Positions 1 through 6,065 of a stretch of 14,012 bases of DNA are shown here, piece after piece (position 1 is the first letter of the stretch; every line of letters begins with the position of its first letter). The DNA is from JBJHCA01 sp050485785. GTDB taxonomy: Bacteria; Bacteroidota; Bacteroidia; Chitinophagales; Saprospiraceae. The DNA is taken from the NCBI GenBank assembly GCA_050485785.1, contig JBJHCA010000079.1, positions 1 to 14,012 of the forward strand, in the 5' to 3' direction. A program made the translations under genes and the position numbers. A model generated the notes under the pieces. That model saw only the letters and a program-made list of their open reading frames with translations, was not told where the DNA came from and searched no databases.

Positions 1-276
1 TTACAGGGCATTTGGCTGAGCCTGGTATTTCAGGTAAAAAATCCGCTCATAGAAGTACCCTTGCTTTGGACACAAGGCCTATGGAATGCATTTCAAAACC
101 GCCACTTAATACTGGGAGCTGCTGCACTATCATGTTGCGCCATTAGCATCTTTTATGTGAGCGGATATTTTCAATCTGCAGATCTTGCAGGCATTCCGCT
201 GAGTGTACTCCTGTTGCTGCCTTCGGTGTATTGGTATAGGATGCAGACTATAAAGCTTGATTCGTCTTGTTATTGA
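1..276 (+). CDS. C-terminal part of an unrecognised integral membrane protein
   Basis: The reading frame is open from base 1 and stops with TGA at 274-276, giving 91 residues of a gene whose start lies outside the window. The visible part has two hydrophobic stretches, around residues 36-53 and 63-79, separated by a short polar loop, and it ends in a short polar tail. An internal TTG at 61 could be read as a start, but the frame is continuous upstream with similar composition (including a hydrophobic GIWLSLVF stretch), so a truncated longer gene is more likely. I do not recognise the family from this tail and assign no function. It runs toward the BCCP operon (convergent arrangement), separated from it by about 400 gene-free bases. 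Confidence 0.6.
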   Translation, partial: LQGIWLSLVFQVKNPLIEVPLLWTQGLWNAFQNRHLILGAAALSCCAISIFYVSGYFQSADLAGIPLSVLLLLPSVYWYRMQTIKLDSSCY

Positions 277-418
277 CTATCGGTTTCCGTTTTGTTTAAA
301 AGTTAGCATAATCAGCTGAAAGTGCAGTTTTAAAAGTACAGTCCTGAAACAGTGCTTAGCTTTTGATTCTTTTTCTGATAAGCCCAAATTTTCAATTTTG
401 TACATTTCACACTTTTTG

Positions 419-463
419 GGACAGTATCGGACGAAATCGCTTATTTTTTCTGTCCGCTGTCGG
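419..463. repeat. Operator-like imperfect inverted repeat
   Basis: The left arm reads GACAGTATCGGAC (420-432). The right arm reads GTCCGCTGTC (452-461), whose reverse complement is GACAGCGGAC. The arms therefore match as GACAG-CGGAC except for three extra bases in the left one. The outer GGACAG (419-424) and CTGTCC (450-455) are a perfect 6-base inverted pair, and an AT-rich spacer lies between the arms. This could be a regulator binding site or a remnant of a promoter region. No gene starts immediately beside it, so its purpose is unclear. Confidence 0.35.
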
Positions 464-520
464 TAACAGGCAGGATGCCCTTTCAATCCTCATTATGAAG
501 TAATAAGAAATATTCCGGGT

Positions 521-543
521 TTAAAAAAGAGCAGCAAAGCTGC
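521..543 (-). terminator. Probable intrinsic terminator of the M23-bactofilin-BCCP operon
   Basis: Read on the minus strand, GCAGC-TTT-GCTGC forms a five-pair GC-rich stem with a three-base loop (531-543), followed directly by TCTTTTTTAA (521-530). It lies about 140 bases past the stop codon of the biotin carrier gene, the last gene of the minus-strand operon. The stem is short, so its strength is uncertain. Confidence 0.5.
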
Positions 544-682
544 GATACAAAGGCTAAAAATGAGCGGATGCGAATTCTAAAAAAAAGCTATCCAAAGATG
601 AAGACACTATAGACTATTAATATGATCTTCACGGTCTGACTTTGCCCAATCCGCAGCGTTTAATTCATGATTTTTCAGCACA

Positions 683-1168
683 TCAGTCGATATTGTCAAG
701 TTCTACCAACAAGGTATTTTTATCAACTGCCTGGCCCGGTTTTACGGAAATTCGCTTTATTCGACCTTGCATGGGAGATTTAAGTACATTTTCCATTTTC
801 ATGGCTTCCAGAATCAGAAGAGGTGTACCCACTTCTACAACATCACCTTCGTTCACCAATACAGTAGTTACCATGCCGGGCATGGGAGCAGTTGCTTTGT
901 TGAGTTGATTCTGATTGATCTTGTCCATGCCCAGTGCACGAACCAGCTGTTCATATTCATCATCCACATCTATGCGGATCACATGTCCATTGATTCTGAG
1001 TGTATAGACCTTCTGTTCGGGTTCAATATCCACTACTTCGATAGTAAATAATCTGCCTTTGTGCTGCATATGATAACGCCCGTCAGGAAGCAATACTATG
1101 TCGAGTTTTCTGGCCGTATCGCGGTCTATATCAAACTCAAAGTCATCTCTGATACGTGCTTTATACAT
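683..1168 (-). CDS. Biotin carboxyl carrier protein of an acyl-CoA carboxylase
   Basis: This 161-residue protein is a carrier for carboxybiotin in a biotin-dependent acyl-CoA carboxylase (acetyl- or propionyl-CoA type). The C-terminal half (about residues 90-160) is a biotinyl domain: APMPG at 94-98 and the EAMKMEN motif at 121-127, with Lys124 as the expected biotinylation site, then the SPMQGRI and LLVELD strands. The N-terminal 80 residues resemble the lead-in region of stand-alone carrier subunits in Bacteroidota. The gene is last in a five-gene minus-strand operon, starting only three bases after its upstream neighbour's stop. Neither the biotin carboxylase nor the carboxyltransferase subunit is nearby, so the substrate cannot be fixed from context. 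A decarboxylase biotin subunit is possible but less likely. Confidence 0.88.
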   Translation of the reverse strand: MYKARIRDDFEFDIDRDTARKLDIVLLPDGRYHMQHKGRLFTIEVVDIEPEQKVYTLRINGHVIRIDVDDEYEQLVRALGMDKINQNQLNKATAPMPGMVTTVLVNEGDVVEVGTPLLILEAMKMENVLKSPMQGRIKRISVKPGQAVDKNTLLVELDNID

Positions 1169-1171
1169 GAG

Positions 1172-1549
1172 TTAAGTTTTTCCGATCACGATGAAAACCC
1201 TGGCTTCAAATATACTGAAGGCAATGTAAATGAGAAAAAAGGGCAATAAAAACAAATTGCTAACCGGTTCGGCCGTAAGAACGTAGATCAGGATAATGGC
1301 AGCTGAAAACAGCAGCTTGACGATGATAACGGAAAGCGCAAGCAGTGTAAAAGCGTTTGGGTTGGACGATCTGACGGTTTTTCGGCCTAAGACAAATACG
1401 GCAACAGTCATTAAAATGTAGCCTGCCCAGGCTATCCATGAAGGCAAAACGTCAGCCTGTATCCGGGGCATAAAATGCATGCTCACTAAGAACAGCCCGG
1501 ATACAAGCGACAGCAATGTAAGTTGCGCAATGAATTTTTTATCTGACAT
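1172..1549 (-). CDS. Small four-helix membrane protein, AtpI-like position
   Basis: This is a 125-residue, very hydrophobic protein with four predicted membrane segments at about residues 8-25, 35-55, 64-90 and 97-123. Segment three contains a buried lysine (IIVKLLFSA), and segment four ends in a FEARVF stretch. In many Bacteroidota a poorly named protein of this size and pattern sits between atpZ and atpB, and this gene directly follows atpZ (one base apart). I infer a role in assembly or ion supply of the ATP synthase membrane sector, as for AtpI, but sequence similarity to AtpI proper is weak. No catalytic motif is visible. The gene downstream is the biotin carrier, not atpB. Confidence 0.6.
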   Translation of the reverse strand: MSDKKFIAQLTLLSLVSGLFLVSMHFMPRIQADVLPSWIAWAGYILMTVAVFVLGRKTVRSSNPNAFTLLALSVIIVKLLFSAAIILIYVLTAEPVSNLFLLPFFLIYIAFSIFEARVFIVIGKT

Positions 1550-1550
1550 G

Positions 1551-1781
1551 CTAATCAGATGTTACACTTTTGAATACCAGGTAAAGGTTTCCAAAAATAG
1601 CCAGCAGGCAGAGTGTGATCGTTAACCACGGCACTTCAAATTGGAGTTTTTGATCAGCATATTTCCCGGCATAGGCTGCCAGCACAATACTGATGGCCAT
1701 CTGAAAAGCCAGTCCGCTGTATTTCAGGTAGCTGTTAAGCGTTTTCTTTTTTGGCGAAGATGTTTCCTTTTTGGGCAGCAT
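1551..1781 (-). CDS. atpZ: AtpZ/AtpI-family protein of the F-type ATP synthase
   Basis: This is a 76-residue protein with a lysine-rich N-terminus followed by two membrane helices (about residues 21-40 and 50-70). Family-like features are the SYLKYSGLAFQMAISI segment, then AGKYADQK in the loop, and a second helix ending LYLVFKSV. AtpZ proteins assist the ATP synthase rotor/stator membrane part and have been linked to magnesium or calcium movement with AtpI. I chose the ATG at 1781 because it gives the usual family length; the open frame extends upstream to 1898, but that part reads as bactofilin in another frame. With this start the gene overlaps the end of the bactofilin gene by 47 bases, and AAGG lies directly before the ATG. 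It ends one base before the next gene's ATG. Confidence 0.75.
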   Translation of the reverse strand: MLPKKETSSPKKKTLNSYLKYSGLAFQMAISIVLAAYAGKYADQKLQFEVPWLTITLCLLAIFGNLYLVFKSVTSD

Positions 1782-2250
1782 CCTTGGAAGTTGAAGAGCC
1801 GGCAGAGCCTGACAACTGAGTTTTCCGGTCGCGGTCACTGCCAAATGAACTTTGTGGCCCCATTTTGCAGGCAACATTGAAAGTAGCTCCAGTTTCAACC
1901 ATCAGTTTTTGCGTGATAATTTCCCCTTCTATTTTCGCAGTTTTCTTTACCTGCAATAACTCGGCAATTTTTAGGTCCCCTTCAAAAGTACCTTCTATCA
2001 TGGCATTTTGACAATTGATATTGCCTTCAATTTTTCCGGTGGCACCGATAATTACCTTGGCCTTGCAATCCAGGCTTCCCTTTAGATATCCATCTACGCG
2101 GAAATCACTTTCAGATTCTATTTTGCCTTCTACTACGGTTCCTTGAACCAGTGCATTCATGCCTCCGGTAGAGGGTGCAGAAGCCATCAAGGGCTCAGAT
2201 ACCGGAGCAGATTGGTTTTCGTTTCCTGGGCGTGGGTTTTTTCCAAACAT
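1735..2250 (-). CDS. Bactofilin (polymer-forming cytoskeletal protein)
   Basis: This 171-residue protein has the bactofilin (DUF583/CcmA) layout. A flexible Ser/Pro-rich N-terminal tail (1-32) precedes a beta-helix core (about 33-125) of repeated short turns such as VQGTVVEGKIES, FRVDGYLKGSL, IEGNINCQNA, IEGTFEGDL and IEGEIITQKL. A basic, Ser-rich tail follows. Bactofilins self-assemble without nucleotide into filaments at the inner membrane and position cell-wall enzymes. The gene lies 14 bases behind a membrane-anchored M23 peptidase, a pairing known from curved and stalked bacteria, which supports a cell-shape role. Its last 15 codons overlap the start proposed for atpZ. Length is normal for the family. 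Confidence 0.9.
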   Translation of the reverse strand: MFGKNPRPGNENQSAPVSEPLMASAPSTGGMNALVQGTVVEGKIESESDFRVDGYLKGSLDCKAKVIIGATGKIEGNINCQNAMIEGTFEGDLKIAELLQVKKTAKIEGEIITQKLMVETGATFNVACKMGPQSSFGSDRDRKTQLSGSAGSSTSKDAAQKGNIFAKKENA

Positions 2251-2264
2251 ATTTTGTAATAACT

Positions 2265-3125
2265 TTATAAGAATTCAAAAAAATCAAGCGGATTGAGCGG
2301 TTCACCCTGATACCACATTTCAAAGTGTAGATGGGGTCCATCCGTTAATTCACCTGTATTTCCTATTATGGCGATTACCTCGCCTGAATCTACAAAGCTA
2401 CCAACTTTTTTTAATAATTGTGAATTATGTTTGTAAATACTCACCAACCCTCCGGGATGTAAAATTCCGAGAGAGTTTCCCCCTTCCACCGTCCAGTCTG
2501 ACCAGATCACAACGCCTTCGGCTATGCTCTTAATGGCGGAGTTTCTTGGAGCTACTATGTCAATTCCGTAATGCCCAAGTTCCGGAAAAAATAGTTGACT
2601 GATCACGCCGTCAACGGGTCTGATGAATCGCATTTCTTCCGGCCCGCGGGTCCGGCTTTGTGAGCCGGTACTTTGAAATCTTCTGCTGAACGGATTGCGG
2701 AGATCAATTCTGATCAGACTTTCTCTGAGTATAGAATCTTCTGCTATCCGTCCCGAAATAGCCGGTGACTCATAAACGAGCGGATCGGTTTCTGCCATAT
2801 AGGATTCTGCATCAGGTACGCGCTGAGTTAGCACGTTTTGAATGGTTTCGGTATAGAGGGCAATGGCTTCCAGTTCATCTTCGAGCCATTCAATCTGTTC
2901 GATCAATTGGTTGAGTTGTTGCTGATCAACGGCAGGTTCCTGACCTTTCAGCCAGGTTTGGAGAGGAGAATATACACCAATAACAATACCCAGTGCCAGT
3001 AAAAGGATCAGTGATCCCACCAGTAAAAAAATCATTTTTAGCCTGCTCCCCAGTATAGTGAGTACCGGCCTGAGAGTATACTCGTTAAACAAGACCAATT
3101 TGTATTTGGGAAATGGTAAGGCCAT
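2265..3125 (-). CDS. Membrane-anchored M23 (LytM) peptidoglycan endopeptidase
   Basis: This is a 286-residue protein. It has a short cytoplasmic segment, one membrane helix (about 31-52), a periplasmic coiled-coil region rich in Gln/Glu/Leu (about 66-101), a linker, and a C-terminal LytM domain (about 170-286). The zinc and catalytic residues are present: HYGID (His185, Asp189), YKHN (His233) and HLHFE (His265, His267). It is therefore expected to cleave peptide cross-links in peptidoglycan, unlike degenerate activator LytM proteins. I use the ATG at 3125; an in-frame TTG at 3152 would add nine residues. It is the first gene of the operon and precedes bactofilin by 14 bases, suggesting that the filament localises the enzyme. 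A TAACTTTG promoter-like box lies about 70 bases upstream. Confidence 0.88.
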   Translation of the reverse strand: MALPFPKYKLVLFNEYTLRPVLTILGSRLKMIFLLVGSLILLLALGIVIGVYSPLQTWLKGQEPAVDQQQLNQLIEQIEWLEDELEAIALYTETIQNVLTQRVPDAESYMAETDPLVYESPAISGRIAEDSILRESLIRIDLRNPFSRRFQSTGSQSRTRGPEEMRFIRPVDGVISQLFFPELGHYGIDIVAPRNSAIKSIAEGVVIWSDWTVEGGNSLGILHPGGLVSIYKHNSQLLKKVGSFVDSGEVIAIIGNTGELTDGPHLHFEMWYQGEPLNPLDFFEFL

Positions 3126-3157
3126 ATCTCTTTTTCGATATTCTAGTCGCAAAAATG

Positions 3158-3165
3158 TAATTTTG
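3158..3165 (+). promoter_or_regulatory. Possible -7 box for the SprE/PorW-like gene
   Basis: TAATTTTG matches the Bacteroidota -7 consensus TAnnTTTG in the 97-base divergent interval, about 85 bases before the TTG start of the lipoprotein gene. No clear -33 TTG is found at the usual distance, so the call is tentative. Confidence 0.35.
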
Positions 3166-3194
3166 CCCTTTGCTTAAAATAATTGAATCCTTTA

Positions 3195-3220
3195 CAAAGT
3201 TAGTAATCCCTAAGGATCAA
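3195..3220 (-). promoter_or_regulatory. Possible promoter of the M23-bactofilin-BCCP operon
   Basis: On the minus strand, TTG (3220-3218) is followed after 15 bases by TAACTTTG (3202-3195), a full match to the Bacteroidota -7 consensus TAnnTTTG. The spacing is a little short of the usual 17-23 bases. The box lies about 70 bases before the M23 peptidase ATG, which is a sensible distance for a leader. Confidence 0.45.
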
Positions 3221-3249
3221 CCCATTTGTTTGGCACGATAAAATACTGA

Positions 3250-5985
3250 TTGCACTTGAGACTTTTTATCCTTCCCGTAATATGCTTTTTATCTCTGGCT
3301 TTGCTTTTAATGCCGGGCTGTGCTACCAATAAGAAAAAGGGTGATGACATTTCCGGTTTCAGACAAATGTATCTGAATACAACGGCCAGATACAACGGTT
3401 ATTTCAACGCCGGATTGATTTTGGATAACACCTACATGCAGATCAACGAATCATTCCGCGATAACTACAGTCAGGTGCTGCCGCTTTATCCTTACGCTGC
3501 ATATGAAGACAGTAAACCATACCGCGAACAACTGGACGAAGTGATCAAAAAAGTTTCCATCGTGATTTCCCTGAGACGCGAAAGCAGATGGACTGATGAG
3601 TGTTACCTGATGATGGGTGAAGCGCAGTTTTTGAAACAGGATTATGAAGCTGCAGAGGAAGTTTTCAGGTATCTGACAACTGAGTATGACCCCACTACAG
3701 TTCGTAACCGCGGGAGATATACCGATGAGCCTCAGCCTGTGCGAAGAGGATCACAGCAGGCATCGCGGTCACAGCGAGGCAGAAATACCCGGAGTGCTCC
3801 ACCTCGTCAGCAACAGCGACAGACTGCCGCCCAACAAAATGGTATGCCTAATATCAAACAAGGTATTGGTAACACGCTGGTCTATAAAGATGGGCTGGTA
3901 TGGCTTGCCAAGACATTGGCAGAACGGGGATTCTATGACCGTGCCATGATCCCCGTAAACCGTCTGAAAAAAGATGAGGACCTGCCTTCTTACCTGATCC
4001 CTGAACTGGCCAAGGTTGAAGCGCACATTTATCTGAAGCAGAGAAGATTTGACAGAGCCATTGAACCATTGGTGAGAGCCATTGAGCATGAACCTGACCG
4101 TGCAATGAGGGCAAGAATGCACTTCATACTGGCTCAGATATATGAAATGGAACAGTCACCGGAGTTGGCAGCTTCATCATATCAGCAGGTATTGAGGCTG
4201 AGAACCAACTATGAGATGGAATTTAGTGCACGCCTCAACATGATGAGAACGGCTTACTTCAGCGGAAGCGAAAGTGCAGCGGAAACCGAAAGGCTGCTTG
4301 CCAGGATGCTCAGGGATGAAAAGAATAACGAGTTTCACGACAAAATCCACTATGCCCTGGCCGAAGTTTATCTGAGAGAAGGAGACCGCAACAAAGCCAT
4401 GGATGCACTTCAGGCCTCTCTCCGGTCCGGGGGCGGTACCAGTGCACAGAATGTTGAGGCCTATTACCTGCTGGCCAGTATGTTTTACGATGACGAGGAC
4501 TACGTTAGTGCCAAGGACTATTTCGACAAAGCGCTGGAAGTGATGCCCCGTGATGACCATCGTTTTACCCGTGTACAGCGCATGAGTAATAACCTGACTG
4601 ATATAGCCCGCAATATTCTGATTATACAGGAACAGGACAGCTTGCTGGCCATGCGGAATATGACGCGCGAAGAAAGACAGGCCCTTGCCCGCAGCCTTAG
4701 GACAGATCGCAGTGAAGAAACCGGAAAAGATGGAACCGCAATTCCCGGTGTGCAGGTCAGTGTTCAGGAAGGCGCGGTTACTGGACAAAGTGCTTTCTGG
4801 GCTTACAATCCACAGAGCGTAGATCGCGGTCAACGCGATTTTATACGTGTTTGGGGGCAGCGGCCACTGGAGGATGACTGGAGACGATCCCAGCGTACAT
4901 CAGGTTTTGCGGCAGACATAGAGGAAATAGCCCTGGAAATTGTGGAACAGGATGTTTCCGATGATGAGCTCGCTTCGCTTTTCAGTAACGTTCCTCAGAC
5001 AGACGAGGAAGCAGCCAAAGCTGAAAACAAGATAGCCGAGGCCATGCTTGAGTTGGGCGCTTTATACAGGGAAAAAATCGGGAACAATGAGAAGTCAATT
5101 GAAGTGCTCGAGGAGCTGGTAAGGCGTTTTCCGAATTTTGAGAAAATGCCGGATGCCCTGTATTACCTCTATATAGCATACATGGATGTAGACGCCGTCA
5201 AGTCCCGGTATTACAAGGACGAGATTATCAGAAGATATCCCGAATCATCTTATGCGAGATTTCTGAGTGATCCTTCTGCTATGGATGCCTACACCCGGGC
5301 TCAGAGGCAGATGGAAGCTCACTATGAGCAGACTTATGCGTTTTTTACCAGTGGCAAATTTGACCTGGCGTTGGAGTATGCGCAAAAAGCCGATTCTTTG
5401 TTTGGAGAGGGATATAGTTTGCGACCTCGTTTTGCATTGTTAATGGCCATGTGTGCCGGGCACACCGGGGGCACGGAGGCCTATCGCGAAGCACTGAGAA
5501 GCTTTATTGCCAATTTTCCGAGGACACCTGAAGAAATGAGGGCCAGGGAGATTTTGCGTATCCTGGGCAGTGATGGTACCGATGACAGTACACCTGCAGA
5601 AGCCACCAGTACATTTTCAACGTCAGAATTCAGCCGGAAACCCGAGGAAGCTCATTATCTCATGCTTCATTTAACGGCCACCCGCCCCAATATCAATGAT
5701 GTTCAGGTTAAGATCAGTGATTATAACAGGAAGTATCATGGCCTTGCCGGGTATAGGGTAACCAGTCTCATGCTTGATACCGAAACCAGCCTTGTTGTTA
5801 TAAGAAGTTTCGATTCCGAATCACGAGCCATGGCATACTTCAGGGAAGTGACCAAAGATCTGAATGAGTTTACCGGAACCAAAGCCGCAGAACCATTTAT
5901 TATAGGGCAGGAAAATTACAGAAAACTGTTGCGGGGCAAGAATCTCGAAGGCTATAAGGCTTTTTTCAGAGAAAACTATAAGTAG
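3250..5985 (+). CDS. porW: SprE/PorW-like TPR lipoprotein of the type IX secretion system
   Basis: This is a 911-residue lipoprotein. Residues 1-24 form a signal peptide ending in LMPGC, with Cys24 the expected lipidation site. A segment typical of SprE/PorW follows (NTTARYNGYFNA at about 43-54, then YSQVLPLYPY), then helical tetratricopeptide repeats to about residue 460, further repeats in the middle, and a C-terminal domain with the family ending (EGYKAFFRENYK). SprE/PorW is needed for type IX secretion and gliding in Bacteroidota, working with the periplasmic PorK/N and PorL/M parts. A stop at 3247-3249 leaves no in-frame ATG before the signal peptide, so translation must use TTG at 3250 or TTG at 3256. 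Residues 152-200 form an Arg/Gln/Ser-rich linker inside the first repeat block. It is divergent from the M23 operon. Confidence 0.85.
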   Translation: MHLRLFILPVICFLSLALLLMPGCATNKKKGDDISGFRQMYLNTTARYNGYFNAGLILDNTYMQINESFRDNYSQVLPLYPYAAYEDSKPYREQLDEVIKKVSIVISLRRESRWTDECYLMMGEAQFLKQDYEAAEEVFRYLTTEYDPTTVRNRGRYTDEPQPVRRGSQQASRSQRGRNTRSAPPRQQQRQTAAQQNGMPNIKQGIGNTLVYKDGLVWLAKTLAERGFYDRAMIPVNRLKKDEDLPSYLIPELAKVEAHIYLKQRRFDRAIEPLVRAIEHEPDRAMRARMHFILAQIYEMEQSPELAASSYQQVLRLRTNYEMEFSARLNMMRTAYFSGSESAAETERLLARMLRDEKNNEFHDKIHYALAEVYLREGDRNKAMDALQASLRSGGGTSAQNVEAYYLLASMFYDDEDYVSAKDYFDKALEVMPRDDHRFTRVQRMSNNLTDIARNILIIQEQDSLLAMRNMTREERQALARSLRTDRSEETGKDGTAIPGVQVSVQEGAVTGQSAFWAYNPQSVDRGQRDFIRVWGQRPLEDDWRRSQRTSGFAADIEEIALEIVEQDVSDDELASLFSNVPQTDEEAAKAENKIAEAMLELGALYREKIGNNEKSIEVLEELVRRFPNFEKMPDALYYLYIAYMDVDAVKSRYYKDEIIRRYPESSYARFLSDPSAMDAYTRAQRQMEAHYEQTYAFFTSGKFDLALEYAQKADSLFGEGYSLRPRFALLMAMCAGHTGGTEAYREALRSFIANFPRTPEEMRAREILRILGSDGTDDSTPAEATSTFSTSEFSRKPEEAHYLMLHLTATRPNINDVQVKISDYNRKYHGLAGYRVTSLMLDTETSLVVIRSFDSESRAMAYFREVTKDLNEFTGTKAAEPFIIGQENYRKLLRGKNLEGYKAFFRENYK

Positions 5986-6004
5986 ATCTGGTGTCCGGCT
6001 TTTA

Positions 6005-6033
6005 TTGCTGACCTGGGAATACATGTATCTTTA
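6005..6033 (+). promoter_or_regulatory. Probable promoter of the PBP1A-uvrC pair
   Basis: TTG (6005-6007), 18 bases, then TATCTTTA (6026-6033): this fits the Bacteroidota pattern TTG-N(17-23)-TAnnTTTG with one mismatch in the last base. It lies in the 80-base gap after the lipoprotein gene and about 33 bases before the next ATG. It suggests that the penicillin-binding protein gene can be transcribed on its own. Confidence 0.5.
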
Positions 6034-6065
6034 CCCCGGAAATACATCAAACAACAAGCCCTGAG

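Larger units (their letters stand above)
277..682. other. Gene-free interval between two convergent genes
   Basis: About 400 bases are AT-rich and carry no convincing gene. The longest open frame inside (277-486, minus) has a low-complexity composition with no recognisable motif and I treat it as spurious. The interval contains a hairpin followed by a T-run on the minus strand (521-543) and an inverted pair of GACAG/CGGAC-type boxes (419-463), both listed separately. Confidence 0.6.

Noticed and set aside
277..486. Open frame of 69 codons on the minus strand in the gene-free interval
   Set aside because: Composition is atypical, there is no recognisable motif, and the frame ends directly at the stop of the left-hand gene. 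It also overlaps the inverted boxes. Likely chance.
1782..1898. Longer AtpZ reading frame starting at 1898
   Set aside because: The added 39 residues come from reading bactofilin in another frame and do not resemble an AtpZ N-terminus.
4177..4833. Minus-strand open frame of 218 codons inside the SprE/PorW-like gene
   Set aside because: It is antisense to the repeat region, with no recognisable protein features. Shadow frame.
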